This document shows, piece by piece, positions 36,401-44,895 of a stretch of 64,000 nucleotides of DNA. The stretch spans positions 62,001 through 126,000 of the forward strand of contig NZ_FXWJ01000002.1 in NCBI RefSeq assembly GCF_900177795.1. Reading direction: 5' to 3'. Source of the stretch: Plantibacter elymi (nom. nud.) (GTDB taxonomy: Bacteria; Actinomycetota; Actinomycetes; Actinomycetales; Microbacteriaceae). The position numbers were made by a program, and so were the translations under genes. Below the pieces are notes generated by a model. The model saw only the letters and a program-made list of their open reading frames with translations. It searched no databases and had not been told where the DNA came from. Positions within the stretch are counted from its first letter, which is position 1; each line of letters starts with the position of its first letter.

Positions 36401-36670
36401 TTACGGCTTGACCGGCGGGTCGGTCGGCTTCTGCAGGGCTGTCGCGGCCGGCGTCTGGTCGGCGGGTGCCGCACTCGCGGGCGGAACGGTTCCCGTCGCG
36501 TCGGGCGAGGCGGGCTCGTCGTCGCGCATGCTCTTGACCTCGCTCTTGAAGATCCGCATCGACTGGCCGACGCTGCGGGCGAGACCCGGGAGCTTCGGTG
36601 CTCCGAACAGCAGCAGGACGATGAGGAGGATGATGACGAGGTGCCACCCGGTGAATGCGTTGCCGAACAT
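36401..36670 (-). CDS. tatA: Sec-independent translocase subunit TatA
   Basis: 89 aa. One N-terminal helix ([20 protein letters not shown]) followed by the amphipathic helix [18 protein letters not shown] with the family FG-PKLP hinge, then an acidic Pro/Ala tail ending PPVKP. ATG 36670 fits the family start MFGN; seventeen upstream codons are rejected. Forms the protein-conducting pore with TatC, encoded 90 bases downstream. Confidence 0.95.
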   Translation of the reverse strand: MFGNAFTGWHLVIILLIVLLLFGAPKLPGLARSVGQSMRIFKSEVKSMRDDEPASPDATGTVPPASAAPADQTPAATALQKPTDPPVKP

Positions 36671-36751
36671 AGTCTTCGTTCCTGATCTTCGAGGTCGAGG
36701 TCCACTCACTCTACCCTGCATCTCCCGCTCTACTGCCGGGAGTCTCGGGAG

Positions 36752-37762
36752 TCAGCTCCCGGATGTCGTGCGGTACTGCGCGAGACCGGCGGCCGCCCAA
36801 TCGGCGACCGCGTCGCGCGCGTCCGCCGGGCCGAGCACGGTGATGAGCCCGGGGTGTGCGGCGACCAGTCGTTTGAGGCCGTGATGGTGCGCGAGGCGCA
36901 GGGTCGCGGTCACCTCGGCGTCGCTGTCCTCGCGGGCTGCGGAGCCGCCCGGCGCGCTGTCGACGGCGACCACGTAGTCGTCGATGAGCGGCAGGACCGA
37001 GCGTCGGACGAGCACGGTGACGTTGCGGTCGGAATCGCTCGGCTCGAACAACGCGGTCGGGACGACGACGTCCGCTTCGCGGAACACGACCTCGGCTTCG
37101 GTCTCCCGGAGCTCGGTCATCCGATCGAGACGGAAGCGACGCGTCGCCTCGCGCAGGTGGCACCACCCGTAGAGGTACCAGTCCTGGTCCTGGGACTCGA
37201 GGCGCAGCGGGTCCACCAGTCTCGCCTCGGTCGCCCCACTCGCGTCGACGTAGTCGAACGCGACGCTGTGGCCGGCGGCCAGAGCCGACCGGATGATGCC
37301 GACCGCGTTCGCGGAGTAGGACTCGGTGACCGCGAGCTGGCCCGGTGCGGACGACGCCCCGCGGGCGAGCTTGGCCATCACGCCGCCGATGACGTCGCTG
37401 TCGACGAACTCGGGAAGGCGCTGGAGCGACTGCAGGCCGGCGATGAGGGCGGAGGCCTCGCGGGCTGAGAAGCGGGGACTGTCGTCGAGGGCGACCCGGT
37501 GGGTGAGGACGATCTCGTCGTCCTCCTCGAAGCTGCCCCAGTCGATGTCGAAGAGGTCGCCGGCGAGGTACTGCCGGGTGTCGCCCGGCACGCCGGACAC
37601 GGTCAAGAGCTCGACCGCTTCTCGGATCTGGCGCGGGGACAGCCCGAAGTGCCGCGCGGCCTCGTCGACCGTGACCCGCTCGCGGTCGATGAGGTACGGC
37701 ACGAGCGAGAGGAGGAAGATCAGCTTGTCCTGGGCGCGGGGCGCCGCCGGTCGCTTAGCCAC
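36752..37762 (-). CDS. pafC: WYL-domain regulator PafC
   Basis: 336 aa. N-terminal winged helix (VTVDEAARHFGLSPRQIREAVELL), then a WYL domain at about residues 155-235 (HSVAFDYVDASG, DPLRLESQDQDWYLYGWCH, RRFRLDRM) and a C-terminal WCX domain. In mycobacteria PafB and PafC act as a heterodimer that activates the RecA-independent DNA-damage response; the name comes from the proteasome locus, not from a proteasome role. GTG 37762 overlaps the pafB stop by eight bases. Confidence 0.88.
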   Translation of the reverse strand: MAKRPAAPRAQDKLIFLLSLVPYLIDRERVTVDEAARHFGLSPRQIREAVELLTVSGVPGDTRQYLAGDLFDIDWGSFEEDDEIVLTHRVALDDSPRFSAREASALIAGLQSLQRLPEFVDSDVIGGVMAKLARGASSAPGQLAVTESYSANAVGIIRSALAAGHSVAFDYVDASGATEARLVDPLRLESQDQDWYLYGWCHLREATRRFRLDRMTELRETEAEVVFREADVVVPTALFEPSDSDRNVTVLVRRSVLPLIDDYVVAVDSAPGGSAAREDSDAEVTATLRLAHHHGLKRLVAAHPGLITVLGPADARDAVADWAAAGLAQYRTTSGS

Positions 37763-38795
37763 GGGCGGTCTCCTCGGGGTGTGGTGCGTCGTCCGTCGAG
37801 CGGTGGCGGGCGACGACCAGCTCGAGTCTGGACGCCACGGCCTCGACGAGCGCCGGAGGGTCGAGGACGACGACCTCCGGGCCGAACCCGGCGAGCTCGT
37901 CGGCGAGGATGTGGTGGTCGAGGTACGGGATGGTGAGTTCCGTGCGCTCCGTGTCGCTGACGCCGTAGCGGTTGCCGAGGCGGGCCGCGGCGTCGGTTCC
38001 GGGCCGGACACGGACGAGGGCGCGCTGCGACGAGGACACACGGCGCAGGCCGTCGATCGCGTCGGCGGCGTGGTCGCGGGCGTCGGCGGGGAACGACTCC
38101 CCCGTCGGCTTGACCGGACCGACGATCCGCGACAGGAGGAACGTCCGGGGCTCGTCCACCGTCCGGTCGGTCGCGTAGAGGTGCCAGCGACCCTCGTGCT
38201 GGACGAGTGCCAGCGGTGCGACGGTGCGGACGCGTGGCCGGGCCTCGCCGGGCTTCAGGTAGGGGAAGGCGACCACTGACCGTCGTTCGAGCGCTGCGTC
38301 GAGCGGTTCGAACGAGGCCTCCCGGGTGCGGAGTCTCGGCGCGTATCCGATGATCGGTTCATCGGGCTCGATGCCGAGCGACCGCAACTTCGTCATCGCT
38401 CGCTGCGACTGGCCGGAGAGCGACCCCTCGCGCCACACGGTGGCTGCGAGCGACAGCAGCGACAGCTCCGCCGGGGTGAACCGGACGTCGGTGGGAAGCT
38501 CGTAGGCGCCCTTCGGGATCCGGTAGCGCATCGACTGGTTGTTGCCGGGTTCGCCCGGCTGCTCGATCGTCTCGAGCGGGACGCCGAGTTCGCGGATGTT
38601 GTCCTTGTCGCGCTCGAACTGTCGCTCGAGGCTGGCGTTGCCGCCGCCACTCGAATACTGCTGGCGGTACCCCTGGACGGTCGACAGGATCTCGTTCTTC
38701 GTCAGGCCGGTCTGCGTGGCGAGGAGCGCGAGCACGAGGCTGAAGAGTCGCTCCTCCACCGGGACCGGCTTCGGGGACTCGCGGGCTGAGGACAC
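37755..38795 (-). CDS. pafB: WYL-domain regulator PafB
   Basis: 346 aa, same plan as PafC: winged helix at residues ~14-75 (TGLTKNEILSTVQGY), WYL domain at ~165-240 (VVAFPYLKPG, RTVAPLALVQHEGRWHLYATD) and WCX tail. Predicted partner of PafC in single-strand-DNA-responsive transcription activation. GTG 38795 follows TAGACT by six bases, so the pafBC mRNA should be leaderless. Neither pafA nor other Pup-proteasome genes are upstream; an FKBP lipoprotein gene is there instead. Confidence 0.88.
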   Translation of the reverse strand: MSSARESPKPVPVEERLFSLVLALLATQTGLTKNEILSTVQGYRQQYSSGGGNASLERQFERDKDNIRELGVPLETIEQPGEPGNNQSMRYRIPKGAYELPTDVRFTPAELSLLSLAATVWREGSLSGQSQRAMTKLRSLGIEPDEPIIGYAPRLRTREASFEPLDAALERRSVVAFPYLKPGEARPRVRTVAPLALVQHEGRWHLYATDRTVDEPRTFLLSRIVGPVKPTGESFPADARDHAADAIDGLRRVSSSQRALVRVRPGTDAAARLGNRYGVSDTERTELTIPYLDHHILADELAGFGPEVVVLDPPALVEAVASRLELVVARHRSTDDAPHPEETARG

Positions 38796-38801
38796 CGGTC
38801 C

Positions 38802-38807
38802 AGTCTA
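38802..38807 (-). promoter_or_regulatory. pafB -10 hexamer TAGACT
   Basis: Minus-strand TAGACT, six bases before GTG 38795; leaderless pattern. Confidence 0.6.
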
Positions 38808-38813
38808 CCGACG

Positions 38814-38858
38814 GACGGCCCGTCCCCCACCCGCGACGCGGGCGTGGGACGGGCCGTC
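38814..38858 (-). terminator. Terminator of the FKBP gene
   Basis: 13-bp outer stem (38814-38826 with 38846-38858) plus an inner CCCGCG/CGCGGG pairing, just downstream of the FKBP stop and just upstream of the pafB promoter. Confidence 0.75.
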
Positions 38859-38873
38859 TCCGAGGCGTGTCGG

Positions 38874-39830
38874 TTACTTCGCCGCGCGCTGGGTGCCGAG
38901 CACATCGATGACGAACACGAGTGTCGCGCCGGCCGGGACGCTGCCCGAACCCTGCTCGCCGTAGCCGTCCTTCGGCGCCACCACGAGGATGATCTGCGAG
39001 CCGACCTGCTGGCCGACGACCGCGTCGTTGAAGGCCTTGATCATCTGACCGCCGTCGGCCTGGAAGACGAGGGGCTGGCCCTTCTCCCAGCTGCTGTCGA
39101 AGACGCTCTTCTGATCCCACAGCACGCCGGTGTAGTTGACGATGACCTGGTCGCCGGCCTTGACCGTGTCACCGTCGCCGACACGGGACAAGGTGTGCTT
39201 CGTCTCGGTCGGGGCGGGGGCCGCCGGGATGGTGATACCGGGCTGACCGTTCGGAGCGGTCACGACGGAGGGGAACCCTGACGGGATCGGGCGCTCGGCA
39301 CCGTCGGCCTTGGGCAGCGCCGCACCCTGGATGTCGGCGACGAGGATGATCGCGTCGTCCTTCTTGATGCCGTTCGCCTCGCTGCCACCGCTCGGGCCGA
39401 ACGCGTCCTCGGGTGAGATCGCCGCGACGACGCGGGATCCGACCGTCGTGCAGGCGAACGCCTTCGCGAAGCCGGGGAGGCTTCCGGACAGGGCGATGAG
39501 GGTGCTCGCGGGCCCGTTGAAGTCCGTCTGCTGCAGGACATCGCCCGTGCGTCCGTTGAGGAGCATCAGGTTGAGGTTGACGGTGCCGTCGGCCGAGACC
39601 TGCTGACCGTCGCCCTGGATCACGACCTGGCGCTCCGTCGTCTTCGTGTACAGCGGCTTCGGGAGCTCCACCTTCGGGGTGGCGCCGAAGTCGCCCGACA
39701 CGCTGATGAGCTTCGTCGCGTCGCCGGCGGACGCCGCGGTGTCGCACGAGGCCGAACCCGGCGCGGTGCACCCGGTGAGGGAGACGAGCAGGAGGCCTGC
39801 TGCGGCGATGAGAGCTGGTGCAGTGCGCAC
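38874..39830 (-). CDS. FKBP-type peptidyl-prolyl isomerase lipoprotein
   Basis: 318 aa, exported. GTG 39830 gives a signal peptide with lipobox LTGC (Cys about residue 21), so it is anchored on the outer face of the membrane. Two FKBP-like modules: a degenerate one at ~45-185 (NGPASTLIALSGSLPGFAKA) and a typical one at ~215-318 (GDQVIVNYTGVLWD, VFDSSWEKGQPLVF, GSQIILVVAPKDGYG, TLVFVIDVLG). Extracytoplasmic folding factor by family. In other actinobacteria such FKBP genes sit near pafA and pafBC. ACGAGGA precedes the start. Confidence 0.9.
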   Translation of the reverse strand: MRTAPALIAAAGLLLVSLTGCTAPGSASCDTAASAGDATKLISVSGDFGATPKVELPKPLYTKTTERQVVIQGDGQQVSADGTVNLNLMLLNGRTGDVLQQTDFNGPASTLIALSGSLPGFAKAFACTTVGSRVVAAISPEDAFGPSGGSEANGIKKDDAIILVADIQGAALPKADGAERPIPSGFPSVVTAPNGQPGITIPAAPAPTETKHTLSRVGDGDTVKAGDQVIVNYTGVLWDQKSVFDSSWEKGQPLVFQADGGQMIKAFNDAVVGQQVGSQIILVVAPKDGYGEQGSGSVPAGATLVFVIDVLGTQRAAK

Positions 39831-39901
39831 GGATCCTCGTTTCGGTGGTACGGGTGGGACGGCAGGTCGCCGTCGCACAGTTTAGTCGACGTGAACCGGG
39901 G

Positions 39902-40966
39902 TCAACGATCGTCGCCGAGCGGCGGCTCAGCGGCGGACGGTTCGACCGACCCGTCGGGCCCCGCGCTCTCGCCGTCGAGGCCCCGCGCACGGGAGAGCTC
40001 GGCGCTCGCCCCGGCGCTCCTGGCGCGCTTCCGCAGGATCTTCGCGCTCGCGGAGCGTTCCCCGAGGGCGCCCGGCGTCCACAGCTCGACGTCCTCGGCG
40101 CTGAAGTCGCTCTTCGAGGCGCGTCGCTTGAGCTCGGGCAGGACCGTACCGGGCGCGAGCTTCCGTGCGGTGATGAGGAAGCCCGTGTGTCCGATCATCC
40201 GGTGGTCCGGTCGCACGGCGAGTCCCTCGACGTGCCACCCGCGCATCATGGTCTCGTTCGACTGGGGGTTCGTGAAGCCGCCCGTCCCTCGGATCGCCTC
40301 GGCGACCCGGGACAGCTGGGTGACGGTGGCGACGTAACAGAGGATCACGCCGCCGGGCTTCAGCGCCTCCCACGCGACGTCGAGGCACTCCCACGGTGCG
40401 AGCATGTCGAGCACCACGCGGTCGACGGATTCGGCGGGCATCGTGTCGGGCAGGGTCTCCTGGAGGTCGCCGACCGTGACCGACCAGTTCTGCGGGTCAT
40501 AGCCGAAGAAGGTCGCGACGTTGCCGCGGGCGACGTCGGCGAACTCGTCCCGACGCTCGAAGGAGGCCAACCTGCCCGACGGTCCGATGGCCCGGAGGAG
40601 CCAGAGGGAGAGCGCACCGGAACCGACACCGGCCTCGACGACCGTCGCGCCAGGGAAGATGTCCGCCTGGCCGATGATCTCGGCCGCGTCCTTCGGGTAG
40701 ATGATGGCGGCACCGCGAGGCATCGACATCACGAAGTCGACCAGCAGCGGCCGGAGCGCGAGGTGCTCGATGCCCTCGGTGTTGGCGACGACGCTGCCGT
40801 CCGGCAGGCCGATGATCGTGGTGTGCTCGATCATCCCGCGGTGCGTGTGGAAGACCTTGCCGGCCTCCAGCGTGATGGTGTTCTTCCGCCCCTTCGGTCC
40901 GGTCAGCTGCACGCGGTCACCCTCGCGGAAGGGGCCGCTGTTCGCCGGCTGGTGGTTCGCGCTCAT
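39902..40966 (-). CDS. trmI: tRNA (adenine-58-N1)-methyltransferase TrmI
   Basis: 354 aa. N-terminal beta domain (PFREGDRVQLTGPKGRKNTITL) and a Rossmann methyltransferase with SAM motif VVEAGVGSGALSLWLLRAIG at about residues 105-124 and the catalytic-site block VVLDMLAPWE. Makes m1A58 in the T-loop of tRNAs. In proteasome-containing actinobacteria trmI stands directly upstream of arc (mpa). A charged C-terminal tail of ~60 residues is extra. ATG 40966 overlaps the HAD gene stop by four bases; GAGGCAG upstream. Confidence 0.93.
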   Translation of the reverse strand: MSANHQPANSGPFREGDRVQLTGPKGRKNTITLEAGKVFHTHRGMIEHTTIIGLPDGSVVANTEGIEHLALRPLLVDFVMSMPRGAAIIYPKDAAEIIGQADIFPGATVVEAGVGSGALSLWLLRAIGPSGRLASFERRDEFADVARGNVATFFGYDPQNWSVTVGDLQETLPDTMPAESVDRVVLDMLAPWECLDVAWEALKPGGVILCYVATVTQLSRVAEAIRGTGGFTNPQSNETMMRGWHVEGLAVRPDHRMIGHTGFLITARKLAPGTVLPELKRRASKSDFSAEDVELWTPGALGERSASAKILRKRARSAGASAELSRARGLDGESAGPDGSVEPSAAEPPLGDDR

Positions 40967-41667
40967 CGCTGTGCTGCCTCTGTCTCGGGGTGGTGGGTGG
41001 TGCCGCTCGCGGTCGAGCGCAGCTCGGCGAGGTCGGCGACGGAGCGCCCGGCGAGGGTGTCCCAGGTGGTGTGGTGCGGGCCCTCGGGGATCGGCACGAT
41101 GTGCGGGACGGACACGGCGATGGTCCCCGCCGCGAGCGCGGACGCGAGACCGGTGGCGGAGTCCTCGATCGCGATGCACTCGCGCGGGTCGACGCCGAGT
41201 GCTTCGGCGGCCCTGAGGTAGGGGTCCGGATGGGGCTTGGGCTGCTCGACCTCGTCGCCGGCGACGATGAGGTCGAATGCGTCGAACGGGATGCCGCTCG
41301 CGATGTCCTCGGCCATGGACCGGATCGACATGGTGACGAGTGCGGTCGGCACGCCGGCCTCCCGGAGCTCGTGGAGCAGCTCCTGGGCGCCGGGACGGAA
41401 CGGGACGCCGCGTTCCTGGATGAGGCGCCGGACGTGGTCCGTGAGGTGGGCGACGATCGTGTCCGCGTCCAGCGCGACGCCGCGGCCCTGGAGCACGGCG
41501 GCGGAGTCCCAGAGTCCGTTCCCGACGAGCAGGAGGCCGTCCTCATGGGTCCAGGTGCCACCGTGGGCCGCGACCAGCTCGGTCTCGGCCTCCATCCAGT
41601 AGGGCTCGGTGTCGACGACGGTGCCGTCCATGTCCCAGAGGACTGCGGCAGGGAGGAGAGTGGTCAC
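40963..41667 (-). CDS. HAD-superfamily hydrolase (beta-phosphoglucomutase-like)
   Basis: 234 aa. HAD motif I DMDGTVVDTE (residues 12-21), motif II Thr in ALVTMS, motif III Lys in EQPKPHPDPY, motif IV in AIEDSATGLASA. A helical cap (subclass I) lies between motifs I and II. Substrate not assignable: sugar phosphate or phosphoglycolate-like. GTG 41667 follows TAGCAT by eight bases, a leaderless pattern. Coupled to trmI by ATGA overlap, an association that is conserved in actinobacteria. Confidence 0.85.
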   Translation of the reverse strand: MTTLLPAAVLWDMDGTVVDTEPYWMEAETELVAAHGGTWTHEDGLLLVGNGLWDSAAVLQGRGVALDADTIVAHLTDHVRRLIQERGVPFRPGAQELLHELREAGVPTALVTMSIRSMAEDIASGIPFDAFDLIVAGDEVEQPKPHPDPYLRAAEALGVDPRECIAIEDSATGLASALAAGTIAVSVPHIVPIPEGPHHTTWDTLAGRSVADLAELRSTASGTTHHPETEAAQR

Positions 41668-41675
41668 GGGGTGCC

Positions 41676-41681
41676 ATGCTA
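41676..41681 (-). promoter_or_regulatory. -10 hexamer TAGCAT of the HAD-trmI operon
   Basis: Minus-strand TAGCAT with eight bases to GTG 41667. Confidence 0.5.
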
Positions 41682-41698
41682 CCGGGTGGCGAAGCGCC

Positions 41699-41704
41699 TA
41701 TCCT
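41699..41704 (+). promoter_or_regulatory. -10 hexamer TATCCT of the PAC2 gene
   Basis: TATCCT, start predicted near 41711; GAGGAG at about 41737 precedes GTG 41749. Divergent from the HAD promoter 17 bases away. Confidence 0.45.
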
Positions 41705-41748
41705 GGATGGATGGTCGCGGAAGGTCCCCGTGCACCGAGGAGTGAGAC

Positions 41749-42675
41749 GTGACGGAAGACACCAAGGAGCCGCTGGGCGGTCGCCTGCTCGTCGTGGCGT
41801 TCGAGGGTTGGAACGATGCCGGCGAGGCGGCGAGCGGCGCGGTGCGCGTGCTTCGCGAGTCGCTCGCCCTCCGCCCGCTGCTCGAGATCGACCCGGAGCC
41901 CTACTACGACTACCAGTTCAACCGGCCGACTGTCGGCGTCGACGAGGACGGCAAGCGTTCGCTGACCTGGCCCGGTACCACGATCTCTGGGCCCGACCCC
42001 GAAGCGGCGAAGCCCGCGACCCCGCTGGCGGAGGACGCTGCGCTCCGGGTCAGCGAGGGCGGTGGCGACAACGTCTACGTGTTGCTCGGTGCCGAGCCCT
42101 CGCGCGGCTGGAAGGCGTTCGTCGACGAGATCCTCGCCGTGATCACCGAGCAGCGCATCACCGGCATGGTGATGCTCGGTGCGATGCTCGCCGACGTCCC
42201 GCACACGCGGCCCATCTCGGTCTTCGCCTCGAGCGAGAACGCGGAGCTGCGGCAGGCTCTGCAGCTCGAGCGCAGCACGTACGAGGGGCCGGTCGGCATC
42301 CTCAGTGTGCTGGCGGACGCCGCCGAGCGGCAGGGTGTCCAGAGTCTGTCGGTCTGGGCCTCGGTCCCCCACTACGTGCACAGCGCGCCCTCCCCGAAAG
42401 CCGTCCTGGCGCTGATCGACAAGCTCGAGGAGCTCATCGACGTCGTCATCCCCCGCGGAGCCCTCGTCGAGGAGTCCGGCGAGTGGCAGAGCGGGATCGA
42501 CACGCTCGCCGCCGAAGACGAGGACATGGCCGCCTACATCCAGCAGCTGGAGCAGGCGCGCGACACCGTCGAGTCGCCCGAGGCGAGCGGCGAGGCGATC
42601 GCCAAGGAGTTCGAGCGGTACCTCCGTCGGGACGAGGGCAAGGGCGACGAGCCCTGGCGGAAGGACCGCGAGTAA
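41749..42675 (+). CDS. PAC2 family protein
   Basis: 308 aa. PAC2 fold: LLVVAFEGWNDAGEAASGAV at the N-terminus, VLLGAEPSRGWKAF, the conserved GAMLADVPHTRP, and SVWASVPHYVHSAPSPKA. Related to archaeal and eukaryotic proteasome-assembly chaperones, but actinobacterial members have no shown proteasome role and occur in species lacking proteasomes. The last ~70 residues are acidic. GTG 41749 has GAGGAG upstream. Convergent with mshC. Confidence 0.88.
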   Translation: MTEDTKEPLGGRLLVVAFEGWNDAGEAASGAVRVLRESLALRPLLEIDPEPYYDYQFNRPTVGVDEDGKRSLTWPGTTISGPDPEAAKPATPLAEDAALRVSEGGGDNVYVLLGAEPSRGWKAFVDEILAVITEQRITGMVMLGAMLADVPHTRPISVFASSENAELRQALQLERSTYEGPVGILSVLADAAERQGVQSLSVWASVPHYVHSAPSPKAVLALIDKLEELIDVVIPRGALVEESGEWQSGIDTLAAEDEDMAAYIQQLEQARDTVESPEASGEAIAKEFERYLRRDEGKGDEPWRKDRE

Positions 42676-42695
42676 CCCGGTCCCATCGCCGCGGC

Positions 42696-42713
42696 GCGAC
42701 TCCGGTGAGTCGC
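42696..42713. terminator. Hairpin between the PAC2 gene and mshC
   Basis: GCGACTC-CGGT-GAGTCGC in the 46-bp convergent gap. Short stem, no T tract. Confidence 0.5.
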
Positions 42714-42721
42714 CGTCCTAC

Positions 42722-43960
42722 TCAGCGCACGCCGAGGAGCGCGTCGACGGCCGACCGCGCGAGGTCGGCGTCGTCGACGCCGGTCGTCGCTGCGGCGTCG
42801 ACGAGCGCGATGGCGCCCGGCGTGTCGAGGTCGTCCGCCAGGCGGACCCGCATCGCCTGCAGCAGCTCGACGGCGGAAGTGCCACCCGCGCTGTCCGTCG
42901 CGAAGGCCGAACGCCAGGTCCCGAGCCGACGATCGGCCAGGACGAGGTGCTCGTCGTGCCATTCCCAATCGCTGCGGTAGTGGTTCGCGAGGATCGCGAG
43001 CCGGATGGCCGAGGGGTCTGCTCCGTCGGCGGCCAAGCGTGAGACGAGGACGAGGTTGCCGAGGGACTTCGACATCTTGGTGCCCTCGTAGGCGACCATG
43101 CCGGCGTGGCTGAACACCTTGGCGAGCGGGCGACCGGACAGCGCTGCGGCGTGCCCGGCACTCAGATCGTGGTGCGGGAAGACGAGGTCGGAGCCGCCAC
43201 CCTGGACCGTGAAGTCGGATCCGAGGTGCTGGAGGGCGATCACCGAGCACTCGATGTGCCAGCCGGGGCGCCCTTGACCGACGGGTGACTCCCAGCTCGG
43301 CTCGCCGTCGCGCGCCGCCCGCCAGAGCAGTGGATCGAAGGCGTCGCGTTTCCCGGCGCGGTCGGGGTCTCCCCCGCGCTCGGCGAAGAACGCGGCCATC
43401 GTCGCTTCGTCGAGCCCGCTCTCCGCGCCGAGGTGCCAGACGTCGTCGGCCGCGGCGCGCACGTCGAAGTAGACGTCGTCTCCGGCTGCACTGTCCGGGG
43501 TGTCGACCGTGTAGGCGACACCGCGCTCGATGAGCAGCGCGACGGCGTCGGCGATCGGTCCGATGACCTCGGTGACCGCGACGTAGTCCTCGGGGGGAAG
43601 GATGCTGAGGCGTTCCATGTCGCTTCGGAAGAGTTCGACCTGGCTCGCTGCGAGTTCGACCCAGTCGACGCCGGTCGCGGTGGCCCGCTCGAGCAGCGGG
43701 TCGTCCACGTCGGTGACGTTCTGGGCGTAGTGCACCTCGTAGCCGGCGTCCAGCCAGACGCGCTGCAGGGTGTCGTAGGCGAGGTAGCTCGACGCGTGGC
43801 CGAGGTGGGTCGCGTCGTACGGCGTGATGCCGCAGACGTACAACCGCGCCGTGCGTTCGGCGGAGGCCTCGATGAGCCCGGCGCTCGGGGTGTCCCAGAG
43901 GCACGGGGCCGTGCCGGAGCCGGGCAGCTTCGGCACGACCGGGGCGGACCAGGCCCTCAC
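42722..43960 (-). CDS. mshC: Mycothiol ligase MshC (Cys:GlcN-Ins ligase)
   Basis: 412 aa, exactly the family length. ATP-dependent joining of cysteine to GlcN-inositol, fourth step of mycothiol synthesis. Class I synthetase-like: the HIGH motif is HLGH in [16 protein letters not shown], where the preceding Cys is a zinc ligand, and the KMSKS loop is intact in [11 protein letters not shown]. MshC rather than CysS because of the length, the short C-terminal part and the [11 protein letters not shown] start. GTG 43960 overlaps the uppP stop (GTGA). Shows the host makes mycothiol. Confidence 0.94.
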   Translation of the reverse strand: MRAWSAPVVPKLPGSGTAPCLWDTPSAGLIEASAERTARLYVCGITPYDATHLGHASSYLAYDTLQRVWLDAGYEVHYAQNVTDVDDPLLERATATGVDWVELAASQVELFRSDMERLSILPPEDYVAVTEVIGPIADAVALLIERGVAYTVDTPDSAAGDDVYFDVRAAADDVWHLGAESGLDEATMAAFFAERGGDPDRAGKRDAFDPLLWRAARDGEPSWESPVGQGRPGWHIECSVIALQHLGSDFTVQGGGSDLVFPHHDLSAGHAAALSGRPLAKVFSHAGMVAYEGTKMSKSLGNLVLVSRLAADGADPSAIRLAILANHYRSDWEWHDEHLVLADRRLGTWRSAFATDSAGGTSAVELLQAMRVRLADDLDTPGAIALVDAAATTGVDDADLARSAVDALLGVR

Positions 43961-44781
43961 GCGTTGATCACGCCCGTGCCGAGCAGCACCAGCAGGACGA
44001 CGCCGAGCACGATGCGGTAGACGACGAAGGGCAGGAAGCTGCGCTTCGAGATGTAGCTCATGAAGAAGGCGATGACCGCGAGGCCGACGACGAAGGCGAT
44101 GACGGTGGCCACGAGCGTCTCGACCGGTCCGTACGGGCTCGGCTCGCCGATGCTCTTGAAGACCTGGTAGAAGCCGCTGCCGAACACCGCGGGGATCGCG
44201 AGCAGGAAGGCGTACCGCGCCGCAGCACGGCGCTCGTAGCCCATGAACAGCCCCGCCGTGATCGTGCCGCCGGAGCGGGAGACACCGGGGATGAGGGCGA
44301 GGGCCTGGGCGCCTCCGAAGATCGCGCCGTCGCCGTAGGTCAGGCTCTTCAGTCGTCGCTTCTTCGCTCCGACGGCGTCGGCGACACCGAGCAGGATGCC
44401 GAACACGATGAGCATGATCGCGACGATCCACAGTGAGCGGAAGGTCGTCTCGATCTCGTCCTGGAACAACAGGCCGAGCACGACGATGGGGACGCTGCCG
44501 ATGATGATCAGCCACCCCATGCGGGCGTCGGCGTCATCCCTCGGGATCTTGCCGACGAGGGCCTTGCACCAGGAGGAGATGATGCGGACGATGTCGCGCC
44601 AGAAGAACACCACGACGGCGGCCTCGGTACCGATCTGGGTGATCGCCGTGAACGCCGCGCCAGGGTCCTTCGCCCCCGGGAGGAACTCGCCGAGGATGCG
44701 CAGGTGCGCACTCGACGAGATCGGGAGGAACTCGGTGAGTCCCTGGACGAGTCCGAGGATGATGGCGTTGATGAGGTCCAC
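43957..44781 (-). CDS. uppP: Undecaprenyl-diphosphatase (BacA/UppP)
   Basis: 274 aa, eight or so helices. Recycles the C55 lipid carrier for peptidoglycan by removing one phosphate from undecaprenyl diphosphate; confers bacitracin tolerance. Both family blocks are present: [14 protein letters not shown] near the N-terminus and [14 protein letters not shown] in the middle. GTG 44781 with AAAGGTG upstream. Operon uppP-mshC, a conserved actinobacterial order. Confidence 0.95.
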   Translation of the reverse strand: MDLINAIILGLVQGLTEFLPISSSAHLRILGEFLPGAKDPGAAFTAITQIGTEAAVVVFFWRDIVRIISSWCKALVGKIPRDDADARMGWLIIIGSVPIVVLGLLFQDEIETTFRSLWIVAIMLIVFGILLGVADAVGAKKRRLKSLTYGDGAIFGGAQALALIPGVSRSGGTITAGLFMGYERRAAARYAFLLAIPAVFGSGFYQVFKSIGEPSPYGPVETLVATVIAFVVGLAVIAFFMSYISKRSFLPFVVYRIVLGVVLLVLLGTGVINA

Positions 44782-44895
44782 AGGGCACCTTTCTGCAGCC
44801 GGATGGCTGGTGTTCGGCCGGATCCGGCAGTCGTCGGCGGGGCGGCTCCTGGAGCGTCTCGCGGCTCGGAGGGCGCGAAGACGGACCGTGGGAAG

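Noticed and set aside
41749-42675. PAC2 gene as evidence of an active proteasome
   Set aside because: PAC2 proteins occur in actinobacteria without a proteasome, and no proteasome subunit is encoded here.
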